Source of the DNA: Aequorivita capsosiphonis DSM 23843
GTDB taxonomy: Bacteria; Bacteroidota; Bacteroidia; Flavobacteriales; Flavobacteriaceae
Assembly: GCF_000429125.1 (NCBI RefSeq)
Contig: NZ_AUBG01000012.1
Location: forward strand, 157,702 to 221,701
Reading direction: 5' to 3'
Length of the DNA: 64,000 nucleotides
Below, in pieces: positions 7,876 to 17,206 of this stretch. Every line of letters starts with the position of its first letter. Position 1 is the stretch's first letter. Made by a program: the position numbers and the translations under genes. The notes under the pieces were generated by a model, which ran no database searches, was not told where the DNA came from, and saw nothing but the letters and a program-made list of their open reading frames with translations.

Positions 7876-9459
7876 CTAATTTGTCAATTCAATAAATACC
7901 GGAGAAGTTCTTTTTAACTTAACACTACTTCCAGAAATGCTTGTATTAATATCGAATATCTGAACGGTTTCTCCACGACCAGCTCTTTTTAGAGCAGATT
8001 TTGCAGCTCCGTTCAATTTGTTTCCGTTTACTTTTACCGTTGGTTGGCCAGAAACTTTAAAGCTAAATCCAGTTACATTCAATTTCAGTGCAAAATCGAA
8101 ATCTTGCAACGCGGCACCAATACTTGAAATCTCCAATCCTTGACGTTCCATACGTACAGGACCTCCATTACCATCTTCCCCACGAACGGTTCCAACTGGG
8201 CTAGGAATATCCTTGATACGGAATTCAGATTTGGAGCCTACAGGTTTACCATCTGGCAAAGTTCCATTGGCACTTATAGTAACAGTTCTTCCAGCTCCAG
8301 GACGCATTACATACTTGCTACCAGAAACTTTTGAAAGTCCAGCTGCCGAAGCGTTTACTTTATTGTCTGGAATTCCAGGAATAGAAACCGTCATCGGGTT
8401 GTCTACACCGCGATATACCACGTTCATTTTATCTGCAGCAATTACTGCCGAGTTAGGCATTGAAATGGTTGCAAAAGAGCGATCCACCTTTACTTCAGTT
8501 TCATCACCACCTTCACCATAGTACAAGTTTCCTTCAATCTTATGATCTCCAGGAGAACCTGCGCTCACGCTTAATTTAATTTTACCTCCTTCAAAGGTAT
8601 AATCAGTTCCTTCCACCAATTTTCTGCCATCTAAAGTAAGTTCTGCTCTCTTTGGTTTTGTACTTTCATCAGTACGGCCTAAAACAATAGAACCATCAAA
8701 TTGCTCCCCAGCATAATAAGCTGATTTTGAGGTTTCCAATAAAGTTGAGTAATTACTGAAAGATAATGCAGCTGCTTGTTGACCCGCTAACATTCTTTGT
8801 AAAACCTCACTTTTAGTGGTTTTAATATCTGCTTGTATCTGTGTCAATTTGGTTAAAGAGGCTACTAATGGAAAACCTTCGTAGTTATAATTTAACCATT
8901 TTACCTTTTTACCGTTGCGATTTGTAACTTCGGAAGTAGAAAAATTTGATTCGATAGACGCTTTGATTTCCTCAACACCAGCAACTTTAGCTAATGCAGG
9001 ATCAGACAAAACCGAAATCATCTCTGTACGGTAGGTATTTATTTTATCTAAAAATTCCTGCCCTTCTGCTTTATATTTATCGCCTTTGAAGAAACGCTGA
9101 TCAAAGAAATCTGCCTTATCCATTACTTCGTAATCTGACGGATCTTTAATTTTAGAAATGGATTCAGATTTAAGCGTTGTTAAATAGTTGTCCAATTCAT
9201 CAGAAATCTGTGAAATTTCATCTGCCTTTGCTTTTACAGCAGCATATTGTGCTGGTTCGTCAGATGCTTTAACAGCCAATCCGTCCATAAAAGCTTGGTT
9301 GCGCTCTCCAGTTGCTACATTGGCAACTGTTATTTTTTCGTTTAATAGTCCAAAAGCCGATAAGACTTCTTTAGACATGTTAAGTGCTAGCATTGCAATG
9401 AAAACCAAATACATCAGGTTAATCATTCGTTGCCTTGGGGATAGTTTTCCTCCTGCCAT
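7876..9459 (-). CDS. gldM: Gliding motility / T9SS motor protein GldM
   Basis: 527 aa. The N terminus MAGGKLSPRQRMINLMYLVFIAMLALNMSKEVLSAFG holds the single transmembrane helix (about 13-30) that pairs with GldL in the inner membrane motor; the rest is a long periplasmic portion of four Ig-like domains, visible as beta-rich segments such as SPGDHKIEGNLYYGEGG and PVGTVRGEDGNGGPV. Known family role: with GldL it converts proton-motive force into the motion that drives type IX secretion and gliding. It sits 44 nt after gldL and 19 nt before gldN, in the conserved order. Confidence 0.97.
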   Translation of the reverse strand: MAGGKLSPRQRMINLMYLVFIAMLALNMSKEVLSAFGLLNEKITVANVATGERNQAFMDGLAVKASDEPAQYAAVKAKADEISQISDELDNYLTTLKSESISKIKDPSDYEVMDKADFFDQRFFKGDKYKAEGQEFLDKINTYRTEMISVLSDPALAKVAGVEEIKASIESNFSTSEVTNRNGKKVKWLNYNYEGFPLVASLTKLTQIQADIKTTKSEVLQRMLAGQQAAALSFSNYSTLLETSKSAYYAGEQFDGSIVLGRTDESTKPKRAELTLDGRKLVEGTDYTFEGGKIKLSVSAGSPGDHKIEGNLYYGEGGDETEVKVDRSFATISMPNSAVIAADKMNVVYRGVDNPMTVSIPGIPDNKVNASAAGLSKVSGSKYVMRPGAGRTVTISANGTLPDGKPVGSKSEFRIKDIPSPVGTVRGEDGNGGPVRMERQGLEISSIGAALQDFDFALKLNVTGFSFKVSGQPTVKVNGNKLNGAAKSALKRAGRGETVQIFDINTSISGSSVKLKRTSPVFIELTN

Positions 9460-9503
9460 TTTTATTCTTTTTTAAAGATTAATAATTAAGGTGAGAACCT
9501 ATC

Positions 9504-10160
9504 TTAGTTTTTTGGTGTCATTGCAGTAAGCATACCTCCGTAAACTCCGTTCAAAGAAGAAAGGTTGGTAGCTAAATGCTTCATTTGTTGCTTTAATTGC
9601 TCTGCATTTTCAGCAGCTTCAATATTGGCCTCCGTTTGACGGCTAGTTGACTCGATTTGAACTTTGTAAAGGTTGTTCAATGAATCCATTTGTGCAGCTG
9701 CAAGCGCCATCTCTTCGCTATATTTTTTAGTAGAGCTCATTGCTTCGGCAGTAGGAGCCATGCTTTTAGTTGCTCCCTCAAAAGAACGAATGCTGGTTGA
9801 GAGGCTGTTCATAAGATCAGAGTCTATACGAGCATCTTTAAGCATCTCATCTAATTTTTTAGACAAAAGACCTTGTGTAGCTTCAGGCTCCTCTTTTACT
9901 AATCCTTTACGGGTAGTTCCAGCACCTCCTGACAATTCAGGATAAACCAAAGACCAATCTAAATCGTCATCAACTGGTTCAAAAGCTGAAATTGCGAAAA
10001 TAATAGCCTCCGTAATAAGACCGATTGCCAAAAGAAGACCTCCGTTCAATGGGCCTAATTCCCAGTGAAGAATTTTGAAAAGTGCTCCCAAAATTACAAC
10101 GGATGCTCCAAGGCCATAGGCCATATTAAATAGTTTCTTTGATGATTTTGCTTGTGCCAT
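9504..10160 (-). CDS. gldL: Gliding motility / T9SS motor protein GldL
   Basis: 218 aa with two N-terminal transmembrane helices (about 10-28 and 37-57). The second helix contains a buried glutamate in LAIGLITEAIIFAISAFEP, matching the membrane Glu that is functionally important in characterised GldL proteins. The remainder is a cytoplasmic tail rich in Ala/Ser/Gln with helical, coiled-coil character (EEMALAAAQMDSLNNLYK). With GldM it forms the inner-membrane proton-driven motor of type IX secretion and gliding. It is the second gene of the operon, 61 nt after gldK. Confidence 0.97.
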   Translation of the reverse strand: MAQAKSSKKLFNMAYGLGASVVILGALFKILHWELGPLNGGLLLAIGLITEAIIFAISAFEPVDDDLDWSLVYPELSGGAGTTRKGLVKEEPEATQGLLSKKLDEMLKDARIDSDLMNSLSTSIRSFEGATKSMAPTAEAMSSTKKYSEEMALAAAQMDSLNNLYKVQIESTSRQTEANIEAAENAEQLKQQMKHLATNLSSLNGVYGGMLTAMTPKN

Positions 10161-10221
10161 AATGAATTGGGTTTTTGTTGAGAGTTTTAGTTAAGGTTAT
10201 TTTAGTTAAGTAATTACGAAA

Positions 10222-11595
10222 TTAGCGAGCGTCGCCAAAATTTTCATTTAAGGTTACATCAGTTCCCATATAATCCTGAACAGTTCTAAAGCCAATATAG
10301 CTTCTTGCAGAATCTGCATATTCAAAATCACGGGTACTCACTTGAAGATAGTATGCTACATCTTTCCAAGAACCACCACGAACAACTTTTCGCATATTCT
10401 CGGTGTCGTTCACATTTGGATTCATGGAAGAAGAATAATCATAAGAAGCGGGATCGTAAGAGGAAGCTACCCACTCGGCAACATTTCCAGACATATTGTA
10501 AAGGTTATAATCATTGGCCTCATAAGATTTTGCCTCTACCGTGTAAAGCGCCTGATCTGCGGCATAATCTCCACGAAGCGGCTTAAAGTTTGCCATAAAG
10601 CATCCTCTATCGTTTTTGGTATAAGGGCCACCCCAAGGATATGTAGCAGATTGCAATCCACCACGTGCAGCATATTCCCACTCAGCTTCACCAGGAAGAC
10701 GGAAAGCGTTTACTTGCTGACGTTTTTTAGATTTTTGATATGCATTTTTGTATAAAGTTCTCCAAGCGCAAAAAGCCTTGGCTTGTTGCCAGTTTACGCC
10801 AACTACAGGATAGTCACCATAAGCATTATGCCAAAAATAATCATTGTGCATTGGCTCATTATATGAATAATTAAAATCTCTAATCCAAACTGTAGTATCT
10901 GGATAAATATTTAATTCTTCTTGTTTTATGAAATCTTTTCTTCTCTTAGACTTATCGCGAGCAGCAGCTTCAATATCCATATAGGTATATTGAAATTTTA
11001 ATTTGGAAACATCAATTGTTCTTTGACCGTTATACGCTTCTTCAGCAGGAATGTACATGGTATCCATTACTTCAGAATAGTATTCATCTGGATACTTCGA
11101 GGTGTCCCATATTAATGGAATTCTATCATTAAGCTTTCTTCCAGCATAATAATCTTCACCCATTCCAAAATAATTGTCATACATATACTGGTCGTATGGA
11201 GTCATCTCTTCATTTTCTTGGTCCACAAAGGCAAAGTCCCCAACACCACCATCTCCAGGGGTTGCCCCTACCTCATCGGCCATAATAGCCAAACGAAGTC
11301 TCACGGTAGAGTCTCGCACCCAATGAACAAATTGACGATACTCAGAATTGGTTATCTCTGTTTCGTCCATATAGAAAGATCGAACCGTAACGGTTTTTGT
11401 TGGCGCATCATTAAGGGCAACAAAATCATCGTCACTTTTCCCCATAATAAATGATCCACCTGGGACAAGCGTCATTCCATAAGGTTTTTCAGGAAACCAT
11501 TTTTTACCTTTAACCCCAACCAGTTCTCCCCTGTCTCCAGAGTTACAACTGAATAAAAAGGCAACGATCGCAGTCAATGCAATAAACTTCTTCAT
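10222..11595 (-). CDS. gldK: Gliding motility / T9SS lipoprotein GldK
   Basis: 457 aa. A lipoprotein signal is clear: MKKFIALTAIVAFLFSC with lipobox Cys17 followed by NSGD. The body is a formylglycine-generating-enzyme-like fold (MTLVPGGSFIMGKSDDD at the start, NVAEWVASSYD and VVRGGSWKDVAYYLQ near the end), as in GldK/PorK. GldK forms an outer-membrane-associated ring with GldN; the FGE fold is structural here. It opens the operon, preceded by a good promoter (11630-11660). Confidence 0.97.
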   Translation of the reverse strand: MKKFIALTAIVAFLFSCNSGDRGELVGVKGKKWFPEKPYGMTLVPGGSFIMGKSDDDFVALNDAPTKTVTVRSFYMDETEITNSEYRQFVHWVRDSTVRLRLAIMADEVGATPGDGGVGDFAFVDQENEEMTPYDQYMYDNYFGMGEDYYAGRKLNDRIPLIWDTSKYPDEYYSEVMDTMYIPAEEAYNGQRTIDVSKLKFQYTYMDIEAAARDKSKRRKDFIKQEELNIYPDTTVWIRDFNYSYNEPMHNDYFWHNAYGDYPVVGVNWQQAKAFCAWRTLYKNAYQKSKKRQQVNAFRLPGEAEWEYAARGGLQSATYPWGGPYTKNDRGCFMANFKPLRGDYAADQALYTVEAKSYEANDYNLYNMSGNVAEWVASSYDPASYDYSSSMNPNVNDTENMRKVVRGGSWKDVAYYLQVSTRDFEYADSARSYIGFRTVQDYMGTDVTLNENFGDAR

Positions 11596-11629
11596 AGGTA
11601 TTTAGGTTAAATTTCGGGAGTTATGGGCG

Positions 11630-11660
11630 CAAACCTATCTATAAAATTTCTAAAAAACAA
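11630..11660 (-). promoter_or_regulatory. Promoter of gldKLMN
   Basis: On the minus strand TTG (plus-strand CAA 11658-11660) is followed after 20 nt by TAGGTTTG (11630-11637 as caaaccta), a full Bacteroidetes TTG-N20-TAnnTTTG promoter. It lies 34 bp before the gldK ATG, so the gld genes can be expressed apart from topA and the arginase-like gene upstream. Confidence 0.7.
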
Positions 11661-11708
11661 TTTTTTTTTTGAAAAATCATAGAACCCGGTATTAATTGTA
11701 TTGTTTGA

Positions 11709-12872
11709 TTATACTTCGTTTTTGTGGCGGGCTTTTAGCCACCGTTCAGGAATTTCCTGATCACACGCACCCAAATATTCGCCATAAGTGCAAGGTAATA
11801 ACGTTCGCCTTTTTAATTTATTATTAACATTTGAAAGAAAAGGCAAAACAATCCACCACCTTTCTGTTTTATTACTCTTTTTAAACTCCAATACCTCATC
11901 ATCAATAGGAACTTTATAGGAAGTGAAGAGCCTTTCATTTTCAAAATCATCATCTTCCACCCTAAAATTGAAACCTTCAATAAAGTACCAGACTATTTGG
12001 GCAACCAACATGGCGCCACTCTTACTCTCAATAGAATCGCTAAGCTCAAAAACACCAAAAGACTTCACGCTATTGCTAATGCCGGCATAACGAGAAATAG
12101 CACAAATCTCACGACCGTCAAAACCATTTGGACTTTCGTTAGTTTTATAACTTAATTCTGCGCTTTTTATTGCTGTAACATCTAAGGTAACCATATCTGC
12201 ATCACGCAGTAAAGGTTCTACAACAGTAATATCTGCGGTAACTTCCCCCAATCTATAAGCATCAAAAAACAACTTTTCCATTAAGGCTATTTCCTGAGGG
12301 GCATTAAAAAAAGATTGGTATCCAAGTACGCTATAATTAAAAAGATTATAAGGTTGTTCCACCACCATTTTTCCTACATAAGACTTGTTTGAAATAGGCA
12401 ATTCAGCATTTCCAAGATCAAAACGGTTGTCTATATTAACCACGTTAACCATTTCTCCCCTTCCATCATAGGCGCGATATTGTGCAAAAGCCAAGTCCTG
12501 ACTCCCACCGAGAATTAGAGGTACTATATTTTTATTCAACAGAGCCGCGATAACTTCTTTGGCGGCAAAGCGAGTATCCTCAGGAGTTTCCCCTTTTTCA
12601 ATATCACCAAGATCAATTATTTTGTAATTCCAATTTCCTGGATATAATGCATACAAGGCTTTTCGATAGGGATCAAAAGAGATGGTAGCACCCATAAAAT
12701 CGAGATCTGCGCGGTTTTCCTTAATACCAAGGATTGCAAATTTAACCTTCTTTAAATCGGGTAATTCACCTGCTTTTGAATGGACTTCAATTTGTTTTCC
12801 CAATGTTCCCAATGGCAAAAATTCACGATGGGCTAAAACTTTTTTAGAAACTGGTGCTAAAAATTCTATCAT
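11709..12872 (-). CDS. Arginase/formimidoylglutamase-fold protein with altered metal site
   Basis: 387 aa, clearly of the ureohydrolase fold by pattern, but the three metal-binding blocks are degraded. The GGxHS block is GGSQD (122-126, His replaced by Gln125), the DAHxD block is DNRFD (148-152, His replaced by Arg150), and the DxD block is DVT (231-233, second Asp replaced by Thr). Active ureohydrolases bind two Mn ions through these residues, so ordinary arginase or formimidoylglutamase activity is doubtful. The start codon overlaps the topA stop by one base (TAATG), so the two are translationally coupled, and gldK follows after 113 nt. The topA-arginase-gld order is, as far as I recall, common in Flavobacteriaceae; role unknown. 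Confidence 0.85.
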   Translation of the reverse strand: MIEFLAPVSKKVLAHREFLPLGTLGKQIEVHSKAGELPDLKKVKFAILGIKENRADLDFMGATISFDPYRKALYALYPGNWNYKIIDLGDIEKGETPEDTRFAAKEVIAALLNKNIVPLILGGSQDLAFAQYRAYDGRGEMVNVVNIDNRFDLGNAELPISNKSYVGKMVVEQPYNLFNYSVLGYQSFFNAPQEIALMEKLFFDAYRLGEVTADITVVEPLLRDADMVTLDVTAIKSAELSYKTNESPNGFDGREICAISRYAGISNSVKSFGVFELSDSIESKSGAMLVAQIVWYFIEGFNFRVEDDDFENERLFTSYKVPIDDEVLEFKKSNKTERWWIVLPFLSNVNNKLKRRTLLPCTYGEYLGACDQEIPERWLKARHKNEV

Positions 12873-15406
12873 TATTTTTTCTTAGCTGTGGTTTTTTTCG
12901 TTGTTGTGGTTTTCTTCTTCGCCGTGGTTTTCTTTTTGGCAGCAGTTTTCTTCTTTGGGCTTTTCTTTGCGAGCATTGCTTGTGCTTCTTCCAAAGTGAT
13001 TTTATCGGCTTCCGTATCTTTTGGCAGTTCTACTTTGGTTTTCCCTTTAATCACATTAAAACGTCCCCAACGCGCTTTCTCGATTCGAATTTTCTCCTCT
13101 GGCCACTCGTTGATCAATTTATCAATTTCCTTCTGTTTTTTAACCTCGATGAGCTCTACAATGTCTTCATCAGAAAGATTATCAAAGTCGTACTTTTTGT
13201 TCACATTAATGAACATACTGTTCCATTTTATAAAAGGACCAAAACGACCAACTCCCTTTTGAACCGGCAGATCCTCATACATATATATAGGCGCATCCGC
13301 TTTTTTCTTCTCTTCGATAAGTTCTTTTGCGAAAGCCATATCAACATCCAGGGGATCCATTCCCTTTGGAAGCGAAATAAAGGTTTTTCCTAAACGTACA
13401 TAAGGACCAAAACGACCGTTATTCACCTCCACCTCTTCATTATCATAAACTCCCAAACTTTTCGGCAGTTTAAAAAGATCCATTACCTCTTCAAAGGTTA
13501 CCAAATGCAATTGTTGGTCTGGACGAAGACTGGCGAATTTTTTCTCTTCATCGTCTGGCGCACCAATCTGTGCCATGGGTCCATATTTACCTAAACGCAC
13601 CAAAACAACTCTTCCAGATTCAGGGTCTTCACCAAGAATGCGCTCTCCACTTTCTCGATCGGCGTTTTCTTCCACATCTTCAACGCGTGGATGGAATTTT
13701 GCGTAGAAGTCCTTCATCATCTTTGTCCATTCCTCTTTTCCTTCGGCAATATCGTCAAAATCCTGTTCTACTTTTGCAGTGAAATTATAGTCGAGAATAT
13801 TTTCAAAATGCCCTACTAAAAAGTCATTGACAATCATTCCAATATCTGTAGGGACGAGCTTTCCTTTATCTGAGCCTACTGTTTCCTTTAAGGTTTTATC
13901 TTTAACAGCATCTTCTTGAAGCGTTAGCTGTAGATATTTACGCTCTACACCTTCAATAGTGCCTTTTTCAACATAATTTCTGCTGATGATCGTCGAAATA
14001 GTTGGCGCATACGTAGACGGTCGGCCAATACCCAACTCTTCCAATTGTTTTACCAGCGAAGCTTCCGTAAAACGATACGGCGCACGAGTAAACCTTTCGG
14101 TTGCCGTTATATAATTATTTTCAAGTGCATCGCCTTTTTTCATATTAGGCAACATTCCCTCTTGCTCTTCTTCCTCAAAATCGGTTCCTTCCAAATAAAC
14201 TTTTAGGAAACCGTCAAACTTTATCATTTCACCATTTGCACTGAAATGTTCTGAAACTTTCTCCTTCGAAAGCACATCAATTTTTACATTTGTACGCTCT
14301 AATTGCGCATCGCTCATTTGTGAAGCTAGGGTTCGTTTCCAAATTAAATCGTATAAACGGGCCTGATCGTGATCGCCTGTTATGGTGTGCTGGCTCATAT
14401 CTGTAGGGCGAATGGCTTCGTGAGCTTCTTGCGCACCTTTAGATTTCCCTTTATAATCGCGGGGTTTACTATATTCTTTTCCGTAGGAAGTAGTAATTTC
14501 CTTCTGCGCCGCACTTTTAGCGTCATTGGAAAGATTCACGCTATCGGTACGCATATAGGTTATAAGTCCAGCTTCATAAAGACGCTGTGCTATTGTCATT
14601 GTTTTTCCAACTGAAAAATATAATTTTCGAGCGGCTTCTTGTTGTAATGTTGAAGTGGTAAAAGGCGCAGCAGGCTTTTTGCTTGCAGGCTTTTTCGTTA
14701 AATCTGAAATTTTATAATCAGCACCCAAATTCTTCCGAAGAAATTCACGTGCTTCTTCTTCTGTATCAAAATTCTTAGGAAGTTTCGCTTTAAACTTACT
14801 CCCTTCCAATGTGGTAAATTCTGCATCAATTCTGTAAGAACCTACAGGGTTAAAAACTTCAATTTCCCGTTCGCGCTCAACAATTAATCGCACTGCAACA
14901 GATTGCACACGTCCGGCGGAAAGTCCACCTTTCACTTTTTTCCAAAGTACCGGGGAAAGTTCATAACCAACCAAACGATCCAAAACGCGACGCGCTTGTT
15001 GTGCGTTTACCAAATTGTAATCAATTTGACGTGGATTTTCGATAGCTTTTAAAATGGCAGATTTCGTAATCTCGTGAAAAACAATACGCTTGGTTTTGCT
15101 TTTATCCAATTTTAATTCTTCAGCCAAATGCCACGCAATAGCCTCACCCTCGCGATCCTCATCACTCGCTAACCAAACCATTTCAGCTTTTTTAGAAAGT
15201 GCTTTCAACTCGGCAACCAACTTCTTCTTGTCGCTGCTAACTATATATTTAGGTGTGAAATCTCCAGCTACATCTACACCCAACTCCTTGGACGGAAGAT
15301 CTGCAATGTGCCCAAAACTGGAGGACACCTTAAAATCTTTTCCAAGAAATTTTTCAATGGTTTTCGCTTTTGCGGGGGACTCAACTATCACTAAATTCTT
15401 TGCCAT
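12872..15406 (-). CDS. topA: DNA topoisomerase I
   Basis: 844 aa type IA topoisomerase that relaxes negative supercoils. The Toprim domain starts at MAKNLVIVESPAKAKTIEKF with the acidic DxDxxG-like ASDEDREGEAIAWH. The catalytic tyrosine lies in LITYMRTDSVNLS, about residue 295. C-terminal topoisomerase repeats follow (GRFGPYVRLGKTF, GRFGPFIKW, RWGRFNVIKGKTKVELP) rather than four-Cys zinc fingers, as usual in Bacteroidetes. The last 30 residues are a Lys/Thr/Ala tail of KKKT repeats, likely a DNA-binding extension. Promoter box just upstream. Confidence 0.97.
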   Translation of the reverse strand: MAKNLVIVESPAKAKTIEKFLGKDFKVSSSFGHIADLPSKELGVDVAGDFTPKYIVSSDKKKLVAELKALSKKAEMVWLASDEDREGEAIAWHLAEELKLDKSKTKRIVFHEITKSAILKAIENPRQIDYNLVNAQQARRVLDRLVGYELSPVLWKKVKGGLSAGRVQSVAVRLIVEREREIEVFNPVGSYRIDAEFTTLEGSKFKAKLPKNFDTEEEAREFLRKNLGADYKISDLTKKPASKKPAAPFTTSTLQQEAARKLYFSVGKTMTIAQRLYEAGLITYMRTDSVNLSNDAKSAAQKEITTSYGKEYSKPRDYKGKSKGAQEAHEAIRPTDMSQHTITGDHDQARLYDLIWKRTLASQMSDAQLERTNVKIDVLSKEKVSEHFSANGEMIKFDGFLKVYLEGTDFEEEEQEGMLPNMKKGDALENNYITATERFTRAPYRFTEASLVKQLEELGIGRPSTYAPTISTIISRNYVEKGTIEGVERKYLQLTLQEDAVKDKTLKETVGSDKGKLVPTDIGMIVNDFLVGHFENILDYNFTAKVEQDFDDIAEGKEEWTKMMKDFYAKFHPRVEDVEENADRESGERILGEDPESGRVVLVRLGKYGPMAQIGAPDDEEKKFASLRPDQQLHLVTFEEVMDLFKLPKSLGVYDNEEVEVNNGRFGPYVRLGKTFISLPKGMDPLDVDMAFAKELIEEKKKADAPIYMYEDLPVQKGVGRFGPFIKWNSMFINVNKKYDFDNLSDEDIVELIEVKKQKEIDKLINEWPEEKIRIEKARWGRFNVIKGKTKVELPKDTEADKITLEEAQAMLAKKSPKKKTAAKKKTTAKKKTTTTKKTTAKKK

Positions 15407-15426
15407 ATCCTATCTTATTAAGATTG

Positions 15427-15434
15427 CAAAAGTA
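15427..15434 (-). promoter_or_regulatory. -7 box of topA
   Basis: Minus strand TACTTTTG (plus-strand caaaagta) matches TAnnTTTG, 20 bp before the topA ATG. The -33 element is less clear. Confidence 0.55.
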
Positions 15435-15678
15435 TGTGAAATTTTTAATACGAAAGATTAAGCTTGTGAAATTTGAATTTGCTTTTGCGGTTTTTCACCG
15501 CGAATACACTAATAAATATAGGAAACAGCTTCATATTTTACACGATTTTTAAAACCCCTCCCACCCGAACCTATCAGTCATGAGACAGATACGAAACCTA
15601 TTTAAGTAAAAAAAATCATTCGAGCATTCGTGGCAAACTTTCACCCACAATTAAATTATCCAAAAACAAATCTGCCAC
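15435..15678. other. Divergent spacer topA/miaB with degenerate short repeats
   Basis: The 352-nt gap between topA and miaB carries the two promoters (annotated separately) and no gene that I can support. Inside are a short hairpin GCGGT/ACCGC (15488-15502) followed by cgaatacactaataa, and gagcattcgtggcaaac near 15620. These resemble the 'ttcgtggcaa / cgaatacacgaat' type of short dispersed intergenic sequence; a similar piece (ttgccacgaatagca) is at about 48821. Confidence 0.4.
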
Positions 15679-15710
15679 TTTGTCACCGTTAGCAATTAAT
15701 TGTATCTTTG
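15679..15710 (+). promoter_or_regulatory. Promoter of miaB
   Basis: TTTG (15679-15682), then 20 nt, then TATCTTTG (15703-15710): a full match to the Bacteroidetes TTTG-N19/20-TAnnTTTG promoter, 48 bp before the miaB ATG at 15759. Confidence 0.75.
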
Positions 15711-15758
15711 CCAGTTCCATGGCTGAAGTTTCAGATTTACATTGAAGATTGATTTTTT

Positions 15759-17195
15759 ATGAAAAAGGTACTAGACGAAAATACACAAGGAAACACGCTA
15801 ACTTTAGAAGCGCGTGAAAGCAATTCCAAAAAATTATATTTAGAAAGTTACGGCTGTGCTATGAATTTTAGCGACAGTGAAATTGTGGCTTCCATTCTTG
15901 CCGACGATGGTTACAATACCACCAATATCATGGAAGAAGCAGATTTGGTTTTAGTGAACACCTGCTCCATTCGTGACAAAGCCGAACAAACCATTCGCAA
16001 GCGTCTGGAAAAATTTAACGCTGTAAAACGAATCAATCCTAAAATGAAAGTGGGTGTTTTGGGCTGTATGGCGGAACGTTTAAAGGAAAAATTTCTAGAA
16101 GAAGAAAAAATTGTTGATTTGGTGGTGGGTCCAGATGCCTATAAAGACATTCCAAATCTTTTAAAAGAAGTGGAAGAAGGCCGCGATGCCGTAAACGTCA
16201 TTCTATCTAAGGAAGAAACCTATGGCGATATTTCGCCAGTGCGATTGGGAGGTAACGGAATCACAGCTTATGTAAGCATCACTCGTGGTTGTGATAATAT
16301 GTGTACCTTTTGCGTAGTTCCTTTTACGCGTGGCCGTGAACGCAGTCGCGATCCACATAGTATTTTAAACGAAGTGAACGATTTAGGCGAAAAAGGCTAT
16401 AAAGAAATCACGTTGCTGGGTCAAAACGTGGACAGCTATTTATGGTATGGTGGCGGCTTGAAAAAAGATTTTAAAAATGCTTCGGCAATGCAACAGGCAA
16501 CGGCAACCGATTTTTCACAGTTGCTCGCTATGGTGGCAGAAGCTCAACCGCAAATGCGCATTCGTTTTTCAACTAGCAACCCACAAGATATGGGGGAAGA
16601 TGTTTTGCATGTTGTAGCCAAATACGAAAATGTTTGCAACCATATTCACCTTCCCGTTCAAAGCGGAAGCACGCGAATTTTAAAGGAAATGAATCGTCAG
16701 CATACTCGTGAGGAGTATATGAAGTTGATTGACAGGATTTGGGATATCATTCCTGATTGTTCCATTTCGCAGGATATGATAATCGGTTTTCCTACAGAAA
16801 CAGAAGAAGATCATCAAGAAACCTTGAGCCTGATGGAATACGTAAAATACAGTTTTGGCTATATGTACAAATATTCCGAAAGACCAGGAACTTCGGCTGC
16901 CAGAAAGCTGGAGGACGATGTTCCCGAAGAAACAAAAAGCAGAAGATTGACCGAGATTGTAAACCAACAACAAAAACATAGCGCCATTCGTACAGCCTCC
17001 TTTTTAGGAAAAACCGTAAAAGTTTTAATTGAAAAAGAATCGAAAAAAGATAAAGATGAATGGAGCGGGAGAACAGAACACAACAATGTTGTGGTTTTCC
17101 CGAAGGAAGACTATAAAGCAGGAGATTTTGTACTAGTGAAGATAAACGATTGTACTACTGCTACCTTGATTGGTGAAGCGGTGGGATATTCATAA
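15759..17195 (+). CDS. miaB: tRNA-2-methylthio-N6-dimethylallyladenosine synthase MiaB
   Basis: 478 aa methylthiotransferase. N-terminal UPF0004 domain with the three Cys that bind the auxiliary 4Fe-4S cluster (Cys33 in YGCAMN, Cys69 in VNTCSIR, Cys103 in LGCMAE). Radical-SAM motif CxxxCxxC is Cys178, Cys182, Cys185 (RGCDNMCTFCVVPF). C-terminal TRAM domain from about 410, with GRTEHNNVVVFP. It adds methylthio to i6A37 of tRNAs reading UNN codons, using SAM and sulfur. First gene of a plus-strand block, with its own promoter. Confidence 0.97.
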   Translation: MKKVLDENTQGNTLTLEARESNSKKLYLESYGCAMNFSDSEIVASILADDGYNTTNIMEEADLVLVNTCSIRDKAEQTIRKRLEKFNAVKRINPKMKVGVLGCMAERLKEKFLEEEKIVDLVVGPDAYKDIPNLLKEVEEGRDAVNVILSKEETYGDISPVRLGGNGITAYVSITRGCDNMCTFCVVPFTRGRERSRDPHSILNEVNDLGEKGYKEITLLGQNVDSYLWYGGGLKKDFKNASAMQQATATDFSQLLAMVAEAQPQMRIRFSTSNPQDMGEDVLHVVAKYENVCNHIHLPVQSGSTRILKEMNRQHTREEYMKLIDRIWDIIPDCSISQDMIIGFPTETEEDHQETLSLMEYVKYSFGYMYKYSERPGTSAARKLEDDVPEETKSRRLTEIVNQQQKHSAIRTASFLGKTVKVLIEKESKKDKDEWSGRTEHNNVVVFPKEDYKAGDFVLVKINDCTTATLIGEAVGYS

Positions 17196-17206
17196 AACAA
17201 TTTAAT

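Noticed and set aside
10342..10755. Plus-strand 137-codon frame inside gldK
   Set aside because: Lies opposite a certain gene, with unnatural composition (runs of Arg, Ile, Cys).
12854..13393. Plus-strand open frame of 179 codons opposite the topA end
   Set aside because: It is the mirror of the Lys-rich topA tail: Phe/Leu/Cys-rich, with no start signal or domain.
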